In this document: positions 1 through 6,193 of the stretch, in pieces
Position numbering within the stretch: position 1 is the first letter of the stretch
Layout: every line of letters starts with the position of its first letter
Assembly: GCA_023406915.1 (NCBI GenBank)
Contig: JAEXTR010000228.1
Span: forward strand, 1-12,925
Length of the DNA stretch: 12,925 bases
Reading direction: 5' to 3'
From: Bacteroidota bacterium
Lineage (GTDB): Bacteria; Bacteroidota; Ignavibacteria; Ignavibacteriales; Ignavibacteriaceae
The notes under the pieces: model-generated
The model's database searches: none
The model's input: the letters and a program-made list of their open reading frames with translations, nothing else
Told to the model about the DNA's origin: nothing
Made by a program: the position numbers and the translations under genes

Positions 1-450
1 GAATGCGCCAACCACTATAAGGAAATACCCAAAGAACGCCGATTTTTCCCGTTTCGGTTTGATGAACTGCGCATCGACGTATATTTCCTGCTGATTGCCG
101 GAATATGCGTACGATGTTGATCCCGCAGTTTCTGAATCTGCCGGAGATGATTCTGAACCAGGAGTTGTGAACTCTTCAGAACTTCCGGACTGAGGTTTCG
201 GAGTTGCGTCAGCGGTGAACGGTGCTGATGACGGTGGCATGTGATAGGTATTGTAATAATCCGATAATGGCCGTTTAGGCATAAGGATTATTCCGGCAAT
301 GTAGATGATAAAGCCGAAGCCGCCAAAGAAGGTGAACAGGATGAACAGCAGCCTGATGATCACCGGGTCCAGCTCGAAGTATTCGGCGATACCGCCTGCT
401 ACTCCGAACAGCATTTTTTCTTTGTCTGAACGATATAGTCTCCGTGACAT
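1..450 (-). CDS. PspC-domain membrane protein, 3' end outside the window
   Basis: The first 150 residues are visible, starting from ATG at 448-450; a good ribosome site (AAAGGAG) lies just upstream. Residues about 5-60 carry the PspC hallmark: FGVAGGIAEYFELDPVIIR followed by a hydrophobic helix with a Gly-rich turn (about 32-56) and a short basic end (MPKR). Residues about 65-120 form a low-complexity Pro/Ser/Thr/Glu-rich linker. A second hydrophobic stretch begins at about residue 138 as the window ends, so another membrane domain probably follows. PspC is a membrane partner of phage-shock-type envelope stress responses in enterobacteria. In the FCB group, PspC domains often stand alone with other C-terminal membrane domains, and their role is poorly known. 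No other psp gene is visible here, so envelope-stress function is inference. The reading frame runs open to base 1. Confidence 0.88.
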   Translation of the reverse strand, partial: MSRRLYRSDKEKMLFGVAGGIAEYFELDPVIIRLLFILFTFFGGFGFIIYIAGIILMPKRPLSDYYNTYHMPPSSAPFTADATPKPQSGSSEEFTTPGSESSPADSETAGSTSYAYSGNQQEIYVDAQFIKPKREKSAFFGYFLIVVGAF

Positions 451-473
451 AACGAACTCCTTTTTTTGTTCAG

Positions 474-500
474 GTGCAACTTACCGAATCATTGTGCAAC
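474..500. repeat. Direct repeat GTGCAAC x2 upstream of the PspC gene
   Basis: The 7-mer gtgcaac occurs at 474-480 and again at 494-500, exactly 20 bases apart, which is about two helical turns. The copies sit 24-50 bases upstream of the PspC gene start, in the 134-base gap behind the MATE gene. Same-face spacing is what a dimeric activator or repressor site can look like, but seven bases is short and chance is possible. Confidence 0.3.
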
Positions 501-584
501 CAGCATTTTAAATCGGATTAACGGACAAAATGACTGAGGGAACGGCGCTTTGCTGTATAAACGGAATGAATCCGAATCGAAAAA

Positions 585-1943
585 TCACTTATTTTGTGCA
601 GAAATCCCATTATTTCGGATTTTTTTCGTCATCAGTATGTGAAACCTGAGATTCAGCATCACTGCTGAAAAAGCCAATCCAACCGAGAGTCCGAACCATA
701 TACCTGCCACTCCCATCCCGATAACCATCCCCATCAGATAGGCGGATGGAAGCGCGATGATCCAATACGCAGTAAAGGCGATTGCGGTTGGTACCTTCAC
801 ATCGCCAATGCCACGAAGGATTCCCAGCCCGACCGCCTGGGTACCGTCAAAGATCTGATACACGGCGGCGATCAGCAGCAGCATTGATGCTACCCGGATT
901 ACCTCTGCATCACTGATGTAGAGATACGGAATTACGGGGTGGAACAGCACAAACAGGATGCCACACCCTACCATAAACAGCGCTGCTATGACTATGGCAG
1001 CATAGCCCGCTTTCCGGGTATCCGCAAGCTCACCGGCACCAAGGTAGTGTCCAACCCTCACAGAGGAAGCGGCAGCGACGCCGGCAGTAATCATATAGGT
1101 CAGTCCCGAAATGCTTATCGCAACCTGATGCGCAGCCAGTGGTACTGCCCCAAACCATCCCACCATCACTGCTGCAACGGTAAAGGCGCCGACTTCAAAA
1201 AAGTATTGCATTCCGGAAGGAATGCCAATCCGGAGCAATTTTTTGACAGATTCGATATGCCACTTCACGGGGAAGGGGTTAAACCGGTACTCGTGTGCAA
1301 GATTGCTGCGGGAAATAAACCCTACGAGTGCAACAAACATAAACGTACGGGAAACAAAGGTTGCAATCCCTGCCCCGACCACACCGAACGCAGGCACTCC
1401 GAATCCGCCAAAAATCAGCCAGTAGTTCACCACAGCATTCACTCCATTGGCAACTATGGTTATCACCATTGCGGGACGCATTATCTGCAACCCCTCAAGA
1501 AACTGCTTGTATGACTGAAACAGCATTATGGGGAGGAGTGAGAACGCCAGTGCCCTGCCATAAGCCATTGCCTGATGCTCAACAGCAGGTTCCTGCCCGA
1601 ACAGCGGGATCATCTCGACCAGCAGCAAGTTTACGCCAATGAGCAGAAAGCCGGTTATGGTATTCACATAGACTGACTGGTGCAGCAGAAATTCAGCATC
1701 GTGACGATCCTGTTTACCAATCGCAAATGCCACCAGCGGAGATAATGCGATGCTGATCCCTATTCCAAACACCATAATAACGAAGCACAGGCTTGAGCCC
1801 AATGAAACTGCAGCAAGTGCATCAGCCCCAAGCCTGCCCACCATGATACTGTCAACAATGTGCATCAGCACATACCCGAGCTGCCCGATTGCAACCGGAT
1901 AGGCAAGGGAGAGGGTTTCCTTAATATGTTTCTTTAGTTGCAT
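585..1943 (-). CDS. MATE-family multidrug/cation antiporter
   Basis: This is a complete 452-residue integral membrane protein, the usual length for the NorM/DinF-type multidrug and toxic compound extrusion family. About twelve hydrophobic segments are spread over two related halves. The first half has the family signature around residues 31-39 (D-S-I-M-V-G-R-L-G). The second half has the matching segment near VAAVMVGWFGAVPLAAHQVA, the internal repeat expected of MATE proteins. Family members export cationic drugs or metabolites in exchange for Na+ or H+ across the inner membrane; the substrate cannot be told from sequence. The start ATG at 1941-1943 precedes an amphipathic basic N-terminus (MQLKKHIKE), as is typical; only a weak AGAAAG lies upstream as ribosome site. 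It is divergent from the 2076 gene and sits 134 bases ahead of the PspC gene, with no obvious terminator between them. Confidence 0.95.
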   Translation of the reverse strand: MQLKKHIKETLSLAYPVAIGQLGYVLMHIVDSIMVGRLGADALAAVSLGSSLCFVIMVFGIGISIALSPLVAFAIGKQDRHDAEFLLHQSVYVNTITGFLLIGVNLLLVEMIPLFGQEPAVEHQAMAYGRALAFSLLPIMLFQSYKQFLEGLQIMRPAMVITIVANGVNAVVNYWLIFGGFGVPAFGVVGAGIATFVSRTFMFVALVGFISRSNLAHEYRFNPFPVKWHIESVKKLLRIGIPSGMQYFFEVGAFTVAAVMVGWFGAVPLAAHQVAISISGLTYMITAGVAAASSVRVGHYLGAGELADTRKAGYAAIVIAALFMVGCGILFVLFHPVIPYLYISDAEVIRVASMLLLIAAVYQIFDGTQAVGLGILRGIGDVKVPTAIAFTAYWIIALPSAYLMGMVIGMGVAGIWFGLSVGLAFSAVMLNLRFHILMTKKIRNNGISAQNK

Positions 1944-1965
1944 TTAAAATTACTTTCTGAAGCGA

Positions 1966-1998
1966 AATATAAGAAATGGTGACGAGGTGGAGGCTCAA
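1966..1998 (-). promoter_or_regulatory. Possible promoter of the MATE gene
   Basis: On the minus strand TATATT (1966-1971) lies 22 bases before the start codon, with TTGAGC 21 bases further upstream (1993-1998). The spacing is longer than the ideal 17 for a sigma-70 promoter. The stretch TATATTTC also resembles the Bacteroidota -7 element TAnnTTTG. This is a weak call based on pattern only. Confidence 0.25.
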
Positions 1999-2022
1999 AT
2001 GCTCCGACTCATAGAATCATTC

Positions 2023-2035
2023 AAGAAAATTTCTT
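2023..2035. promoter_or_regulatory. Short palindrome in the divergent intergenic region
   Basis: AAGAAA-A-TTTCTT (6+1+6) is a perfect dyad in the 132-base gap between the divergent MATE gene and the exported repeat protein. It lies about 40 bases ahead of the plus-strand start codon and could be an operator. It is AT-rich and short, so chance is quite possible. Confidence 0.2.
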
Positions 2036-2075
2036 ACATTGTGTTCTCATCTCACAAAAATAAAACAGGTCACTC

Positions 2076-2783
2076 ATGAAAAAACAACTTTTACCTCTTC
2101 TGTTCCTGCTCTTTACCTTTTCAGGTTTTGCACAGGATTCCACCAATGCCGAACTCGACTGGTGGATAGTTGAATTAGATCATTTCCATGAAATTATGTA
2201 CCCTATGTGGCATAACGCTTACCCGGCAAAGGATTACGAGGCTTTGAAAGGTTTTCTGCCAGAAGTAAATACCAGCGCTGAAAAGATCTATGCCGTAAAA
2301 CTTTCTGGCGTTGTACAGGATAAGCAGGCTGAGTGGGACAAAAATGTCGGCTTATTCAAAGAAACAGTCAATACCTATAACGCAGCCGTAAAAGATGGCA
2401 ACAATGAAAATCTGCTGAAAGCGGTAGAAGATATGCATACCCGTTACGAAGGATTGGTCCGTACACTTCGCCCGCTCACGAAAGAATCAGATGCCTTCCA
2501 TCAGGTATTGTATATGATCTTCCATTATTATCTGCCCGAAAAGAATTACGAAAAGCTTGCAGAGGCGTCAGTGTTACTGCACGAAAAAGCTGTTGTACTT
2601 GATCAGGCTGTGCTTCCGGACCGCCTGAAGCCACGCGAGGCAGAATTCAAGGCTATCACAGCTGAGCTCTTAAAAACCTCAGCAGCTCTGAAAGAAGTTT
2701 GTGAAGCAAAAAACTGGGATGCAGTAAACAATGCGGTCAATACGGTGCATGACCATTATGCTGAGTTAGAAGAGAAGTTCTGA
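2076..2783 (+). CDS. Exported helical protein made of two 104-residue repeats
   Basis: This is a 235-residue protein with a clear signal peptide (residues 1-20, MKK, hydrophobic core, ending F-A-Q), so it is probably periplasmic or secreted. I do not recognise a named family. The mature part is two copies of one unit at a constant offset of 104 residues, without gaps at the conserved positions. H38/H142, Y42/Y146, H46/H150, P50/P154, K52/K156, Y54/Y158 and L57/L161 match at the start of each unit, and H121/H225, Y124/Y228 and L127/L231 match at the end. Each unit is predicted mostly helical and of a size fitting an up-and-down four-helix bundle like cytochrome b562. There is no CXXCH, so no covalent haem. 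The repeated histidines suggest metal or haem binding, which is inference. AGG 7 bases before the ATG supports the start. It is a single-gene transcript ending at a strong terminator. Confidence 0.9.
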   Translation: MKKQLLPLLFLLFTFSGFAQDSTNAELDWWIVELDHFHEIMYPMWHNAYPAKDYEALKGFLPEVNTSAEKIYAVKLSGVVQDKQAEWDKNVGLFKETVNTYNAAVKDGNNENLLKAVEDMHTRYEGLVRTLRPLTKESDAFHQVLYMIFHYYLPEKNYEKLAEASVLLHEKAVVLDQAVLPDRLKPREAEFKAITAELLKTSAALKEVCEAKNWDAVNNAVNTVHDHYAELEEKF

Positions 2784-2823
2784 CGATGCATTGACCCCGT
2801 CAGTGCTTTCTGGTATCTGAGAT

Positions 2824-2858
2824 TGCCGGAACCCGTTCAGTCAGGTTCCGGCATTTTT
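2824..2858 (+). terminator. Rho-independent terminator of the exported repeat protein gene
   Basis: A perfect 10-base stem TGCCGGAACC (2824-2833) / GGTTCCGGCA (2844-2853) encloses a 10-base loop and is followed by TTTTT (2854-2858). It begins 41 bases after the stop codon. No T-run lies on the opposite side, so it serves the plus strand; the converging minus-strand gene ends at 2865. Confidence 0.92.
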
Positions 2859-2864
2859 ATTTAC

Positions 2865-3908
2865 TCAGATAGTAAAGGAGAGCTTGCCTGCGGGGGAAAT
2901 CTTATACTTCTGCTTGTAGCCAAACTTGTTCAGTTCCAGCAAAGCGTCGTTTAATAGGATCGACGTTACATTGGGTCGTTCACCCGGATTACCTTCATAC
3001 ACCATGACTGCATTCAAAAACTTACCTGCCGCATCGGTAATAAAGAGATACACATAATCGGTCTTTACACCACCCTGAGAAGTAAAATCGCAGTTCATTT
3101 CCAGAAATACTCCTTTGTTTCCACCTGTCAGTGACACTGATGATCCCAGCCGGAATGCAGTAGCATATTTTGCCTTCCAGTCACGGAGCAGCTCAGGATT
3201 TTCACCTGTGGTCTGCCAGACCGGCTTATCGATGTAGGTCCCGTGTTCACCTTTTTTCATATCAAGGACTTTTCCTTTTCCGGTAAAGGTGACCTCGTAT
3301 GGAAGTGCAACTGATGACAAGTTTTCCTGAACTACGGGTTTCTCTTCCTTCACGATTTCAGGCTCAGTAACAGGTGGTTTTACATCCATTCCTGTTTCAT
3401 TTTGCAGATCAGGTTCTGTTTCCTGATATGCGGTATCGAGGGAGTCATCTGATACGACTTCACTATAAATTTCAACGCTTCTGAATGTGACGCCCCCATC
3501 CTGCCAGGCGTAATGGGCGCATACGGCGGTGTACTGATTCCTGGCAGTACAAACCAGTACATCCCCCTCCATGAACAGCGGAAAGAACATCTCTGCACTA
3601 AACTCATAATCAACGGGGATTCTGCTAAACAGGAAATACTCCCCGCCCCGGTTTTGCCCCACAAGGAGGATATTCACTGAACCGTCTGTTTCTTCCTGCA
3701 CACCCATCCACATCAGGATGATATCCTTTGGCAGGAGTTCCTGCGGGAAGTCATGGATCGGTTTCCGTACCAGACTCTCGAAGGATGATGCTGTAACAGG
3801 GGTTTTCTGATTCACCAGACGTGCGGAGTTTTTACCAATATCATACGGTTGCGCAAACAACCCGGATACCAGTAACACCAGCAGGCTACCTGTCAGTAAC
3901 ACACGCAT
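2865..3908 (-). CDS. Exported protein of unknown function, two domains joined by an acidic/proline linker
   Basis: This 347-residue protein begins with a signal peptide (residues 1-20, ending L-F-A-Q). I do not recognise a family. A first region (about 25-150) has alternating hydrophobic and polar residues suggesting beta structure, with two cysteines ten residues apart (C120, C130) that could form a disulfide after export. Residues about 152-197 are rich in Asp, Glu, Pro and Val and look like a flexible linker. The last region (about 200-347) again looks beta-rich (for example YEVTFTGKGKV, TDYVYLFITD) and ends with a strand-like KLSFTI, with one more cysteine at 273. AAGGA eight bases before the ATG fits the start. 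It follows the PhoH-type gene by 24 bases and probably shares its transcript. It is not a close relative of the neighbouring LysM protein. Confidence 0.82.
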   Translation of the reverse strand: MRVLLTGSLLVLLVSGLFAQPYDIGKNSARLVNQKTPVTASSFESLVRKPIHDFPQELLPKDIILMWMGVQEETDGSVNILLVGQNRGGEYFLFSRIPVDYEFSAEMFFPLFMEGDVLVCTARNQYTAVCAHYAWQDGGVTFRSVEIYSEVVSDDSLDTAYQETEPDLQNETGMDVKPPVTEPEIVKEEKPVVQENLSSVALPYEVTFTGKGKVLDMKKGEHGTYIDKPVWQTTGENPELLRDWKAKYATAFRLGSSVSLTGGNKGVFLEMNCDFTSQGGVKTDYVYLFITDAAGKFLNAVMVYEGNPGERPNVTSILLNDALLELNKFGYKQKYKISPAGKLSFTI

Positions 3909-3932
3909 ATTTCAGTTCCTTTCATAAAAACA

Positions 3933-4889
3933 TTATCTTTTCTCATGATACTTTTCATAGGCATCAATGATGTCTTTCACCAGTTTGTGACGCACCACAT
4001 CAGATTTTTCGAAGTAAACAAATCCAACTCCTTCGATTCCGTTCAGGATTTCCCGTGCCTTGATCAGCCCGCTTACGGTTTTTGTTGGCAAGTCGATCTG
4101 GGTGATATCACCGGTAATGATGGCTTTTGAATTCGCCCCTAAACGGGTGAGGAACATCTTCATCTGCACATCGGTTGAGTTCTGGGCTTCATCCAGAATT
4201 ACAAATGCGCTGTTCAGGGTTCTGCCGCGCATATATGCCAGTGGTACAATTTCAATTACTTCCTTCTCAATATAAGCCTTCAGCTTATCATTGGGCAACA
4301 TATCATCAAGTGCATCATACAGGGGACGGAGATACGGGTCAATTTTATCCCGGAAGTCGCCGGGTAAAAACCCGAGGCTTTCACCCGCTTCAACAGCGGG
4401 ACGGGCGAGCACAATCTTCTTCACCGTTCCCTTTTTGAGCTCAGAAACAGCGAAAGCCACTGCAAGGTAGGTCTTTCCGGTGCCGGCAGGACCTATTGCA
4501 AAAACAATATCGTTCTTTTTGACCGCATTCAGGTACGCCATCTGACCGGCGTTCTTTACCTTAATGACATCATCACGGGAGTACAGCACCACCGATTCAA
4601 ACTCGGCATCTGATACGACAGGTTTACCATTCCGCGCCAGATCAATCAGCAGTGTAACGTCATCTCCACGCAATCTGCCGGTTGTATTCAGGCTGTAAAT
4701 CATCTCCTTAAAGGTGCGTTCAATCATCTTGACTTCTTCAGCTTCACCCCTGATAGTTACCTGATCACCGCGGACAGTGATTGAGGCAGCGAACCGGTCT
4801 TCGAGCAGGCGGAGGTGGGCATCCTGTGCACCAAGTAATGCGACGAGGTCCACTTTTTCGAGAGTAAGTTTTTTTTCAGTTATAGGCAT
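3933..4889 (-). CDS. ybeZ: PhoH-family ATPase, YbeZ type
   Basis: This is a complete 318-residue cytoplasmic protein. Residues about 12-60 look like the small KH-like N-terminal domain seen in YbeZ-type members. The P-loop ATPase core follows: Walker A GPAGTGKT at 133-140, the family motif RPAVEAGESLGFLPG at 163-177, Walker B VILDEAQN at 230-237, and a sensor-like IITGDITQIDLP at 257-268. PhoH proteins are related to the helicase superfamily 1 core and, in the YbeZ branch, act with the endoribonuclease YbeY in rRNA maturation; that partner is not in this window. The downstream neighbour is an exported protein of unknown role, and a terminator separates the gene from the LysM gene upstream. 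AAGATGG near the ATG is a weak ribosome site. The family call is firm; an exact cellular role is inferred from relatives. Confidence 0.95.
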   Translation of the reverse strand: MPITEKKLTLEKVDLVALLGAQDAHLRLLEDRFAASITVRGDQVTIRGEAEEVKMIERTFKEMIYSLNTTGRLRGDDVTLLIDLARNGKPVVSDAEFESVVLYSRDDVIKVKNAGQMAYLNAVKKNDIVFAIGPAGTGKTYLAVAFAVSELKKGTVKKIVLARPAVEAGESLGFLPGDFRDKIDPYLRPLYDALDDMLPNDKLKAYIEKEVIEIVPLAYMRGRTLNSAFVILDEAQNSTDVQMKMFLTRLGANSKAIITGDITQIDLPTKTVSGLIKAREILNGIEGVGFVYFEKSDVVRHKLVKDIIDAYEKYHEKR

Positions 4890-4906
4890 AGTACCATCTT
4901 ATACAT

Positions 4907-4977
4907 AAAAAAAGGGCTGGTCAGAAACCAACTCCTCCGTAAAGTATTACAGAGAGAGAGATACACTGAACAGCCCT
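4907..4977 (-). terminator. Intrinsic terminator after the LysM gene
   Basis: Read on the minus strand, AGGGCTGTTCAG (4966-4977) pairs with CTGACCAGCCCT (4913-4924): eleven pairs with one internal mismatch. A run of T follows (4907-4912). The loop is long, 41 bases, and holds a small GTAA/TTAC hairpin and the sequence GGAGGAG. It begins about 26 bases after the LysM stop codon and ends only 17 bases before the PhoH-type start codon, so the next gene's promoter would have to overlap it, or some read-through occurs. Confidence 0.75.
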
Positions 4978-5003
4978 GAAATGTTAGGAATAACAGTCGA
5001 CGA

Positions 5004-5687
5004 TTACTGAACCGGTGCTGGTTTGTAGCGGCGGTTCATCTTGTCGTACATTTCTCTTTCTGCCTGGCTCAGCGGAGGAATCTGGAAGTTCTGATCAGGA
5101 TAGATCAGATTCGGATTCTTGATCTGGTCACGGTTTGCTTCATAGATTTTAGGCCATGCAAAACCGTTGCCATAATAACGCTGCTGACGGGCGATGCACC
5201 AGAGGCAGTCACCTTTTACAACAGTGTGGGTAACTACAGGGGCTTTTTCTTCCCATTCATCAAGCAGTCTCTGCAGGTCAACATGAACTTTGGTATAAAA
5301 TTCAGGGAGAGCAGAGATTTTGTTTCTTTTCAGGTTGTCAAGTTCAGTCTGACGTGCGTCCTTAGGACCTTCTTTTCTTTTGATTTTGCCTTCAAGTTCA
5401 GAAACCTGTTTTCTGAAAGCATCAACATCAGCTTTTTTCACGCCGAGGAGTTTTGTGTACACATCATCAACGCACTGATCATAGGTCTGCATTGAAGCGA
5501 GCATTGAGTTCAGGTTGTCAATTTCTGCCTGAAGAGCGTCTGCCTGAGCGGTCAGTTCGGTCTTCTTAGCAGTATACATCTTCATCTGGGCTTCCCATTC
5601 ATCAGTAGTCATCTCTTTCTGAGCGAATGCCTGAGAGGAGAAAGCGACTGCGAAAGCCATAATGGCTAATACTTTTAACATTTTCAT
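5004..5687 (-). CDS. Exported coiled-coil protein with C-terminal LysM domain
   Basis: This 227-residue protein has a signal peptide (residues 1-23, ending Q-A-F-A-Q). Residues about 30-145 are charged and helical with a heptad-like pattern, especially 40-65 and 86-125, as in a coiled coil. A LysM peptidoglycan-binding module lies at about 154-205, opening with THTVVKGD and closing with NPNLIYPDQNFQIP. Its core reads GDCLWCIA, where the common form is GDTLWSIA, so Cys161 and Cys164 form a C-x-x-C; a third Cys (72) lies in the coiled coil. The tail is basic and proline-containing. The role is probably a wall-associated envelope protein; no catalytic domain is visible. GGAG six bases before the ATG at 5685-5687 supports this start over Met3. 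It follows the lipoprotein gene by 20 bases, and both probably act in the envelope. Confidence 0.9.
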   Translation of the reverse strand: MKMLKVLAIMAFAVAFSSQAFAQKEMTTDEWEAQMKMYTAKKTELTAQADALQAEIDNLNSMLASMQTYDQCVDDVYTKLLGVKKADVDAFRKQVSELEGKIKRKEGPKDARQTELDNLKRNKISALPEFYTKVHVDLQRLLDEWEEKAPVVTHTVVKGDCLWCIARQQRYYGNGFAWPKIYEANRDQIKNPNLIYPDQNFQIPPLSQAEREMYDKMNRRYKPAPVQ

Positions 5688-5707
5688 ATTCTACTCCATT
5701 CTCACGC

Positions 5708-5983
5708 TTATTTAGGAAGTTTTGAGAGATTTTTTTCGGTTTCCTGACGGAGTTTTGCACACTCTTCCAGTTTTTTATTGCGTTCAGCAATCTGTTTTTC
5801 GAGTCTGCTCTTCTCTTCGTTCAGAGAGGATACTTTATTCTCGAGGGCTGAAACCTGATTTTTCAGAGTATTCAACTGTTCAATCTGCTCGGCAGAAACA
5901 CCACCGCAACCGCTCAGTACCAGCACGAAACCGGATACGGCGATAGCAGCAGTAAAGATCTTAGCGCGCTGCAACAGCTTCAT
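5708..5983 (-). CDS. Small coiled-coil lipoprotein (Lpp-like shape)
   Basis: This is a 91-residue protein with a lipoprotein signal peptide: a basic start (MKLLQRAK), a hydrophobic core and the lipobox L-S-G-C with Cys26 as the lipidated residue. The mature part is almost one long helix with heptad hydrophobic spacing (about residues 34-85: I34, L37, L40, V44, L47, V51, L54 and so on) and many Glu, Lys and Gln. The size and shape resemble the Braun lipoprotein Lpp, but there is no clear homology and the C-terminus is LSKLPK rather than Lpp's YRK. It probably sits at the outer membrane, and the next residues after Cys (GG) do not suggest an inner-membrane retention signal. AGGAG eight bases before the ATG is a strong ribosome site. 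It is the first gene of a two-gene unit with the LysM protein. Confidence 0.88.
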   Translation of the reverse strand: MKLLQRAKIFTAAIAVSGFVLVLSGCGGVSAEQIEQLNTLKNQVSALENKVSSLNEEKSRLEKQIAERNKKLEECAKLRQETEKNLSKLPK

Positions 5984-6009
5984 AATGGATCTCCTTGCTT
6001 ATGGTTTGT

Positions 6010-6040
6010 GGTAGTAGCAATAACCTGGGCTATTACTACC
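6010..6040 (-). other. Hairpin in the 5' leader of the lipoprotein mRNA
   Basis: GGTAGTA (6010-6016) pairs with TACTACC (6034-6040), continued by ATA (6020-6022) with TAT (6031-6033). A three-base bulge and an eight-base loop complete it. If transcription starts near 6058, this hairpin lies in the leader, about 26 bases upstream of the start codon and clear of the ribosome site. A role in mRNA stability is possible for an abundant envelope transcript, but this is inference. Confidence 0.45.
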
Positions 6041-6065
6041 TGTGTGTATTAAATGAATGATCTTA

Positions 6066-6094
6066 AATATAGATTTTTTCCGCCATTTTTGCAA
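6066..6094 (-). promoter_or_regulatory. Promoter of the lipoprotein-LysM unit
   Basis: On the minus strand TTGCAA (6089-6094) and TATATT (6066-6071) are separated by 17 bases, a good sigma-70-like arrangement. The expected start near 6058 gives a leader of about 75 bases. TATATTTA also resembles the Bacteroidota -7 element TAnnTTTG, so which sigma pattern applies is uncertain. The position, in a 210-base gap behind radC, fits a new transcription unit. Confidence 0.55.
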
Positions 6095-6108
6095 TCAAAA
6101 ACGGAAAA
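6076..6108. repeat. Interrupted inverted repeat overlapping the promoter
   Basis: TTTTCCG (6076-6082) pairs with CGGAAAA (6102-6108) and TTTTTG (6086-6091) pairs with CAAAAA (6096-6101), giving 13 pairs with one CCA bulge and a CAAT loop. It covers the -35 box and spacer of the promoter. No T-run follows on either strand, so it is not a standard terminator of radC. It may be an operator or a weak radC 3' hairpin. Confidence 0.5.
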
Positions 6109-6193
6109 TATGACTTACATCTTTCTTCATTTGAGAGGCTGTACCATTTCAACCTGACGCGGTGGCGAAAAGTTTCTGGAAATGGCAAAATCA

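Noticed and set aside
939..1514. 191-codon open frame on the plus strand inside the MATE gene
   Set aside because: It is fully antisense to a well-supported membrane protein, its translation is rich in His, Asn, Cys and Arg with no domain character, and no ribosome site was seen. It is a shadow frame.
4951..4960. AGAGAGAGAG simple repeat, possible phase-variation tract
   Set aside because: Only five units, placed in the loop of a terminator hairpin and outside any coding frame; it would not switch a gene.
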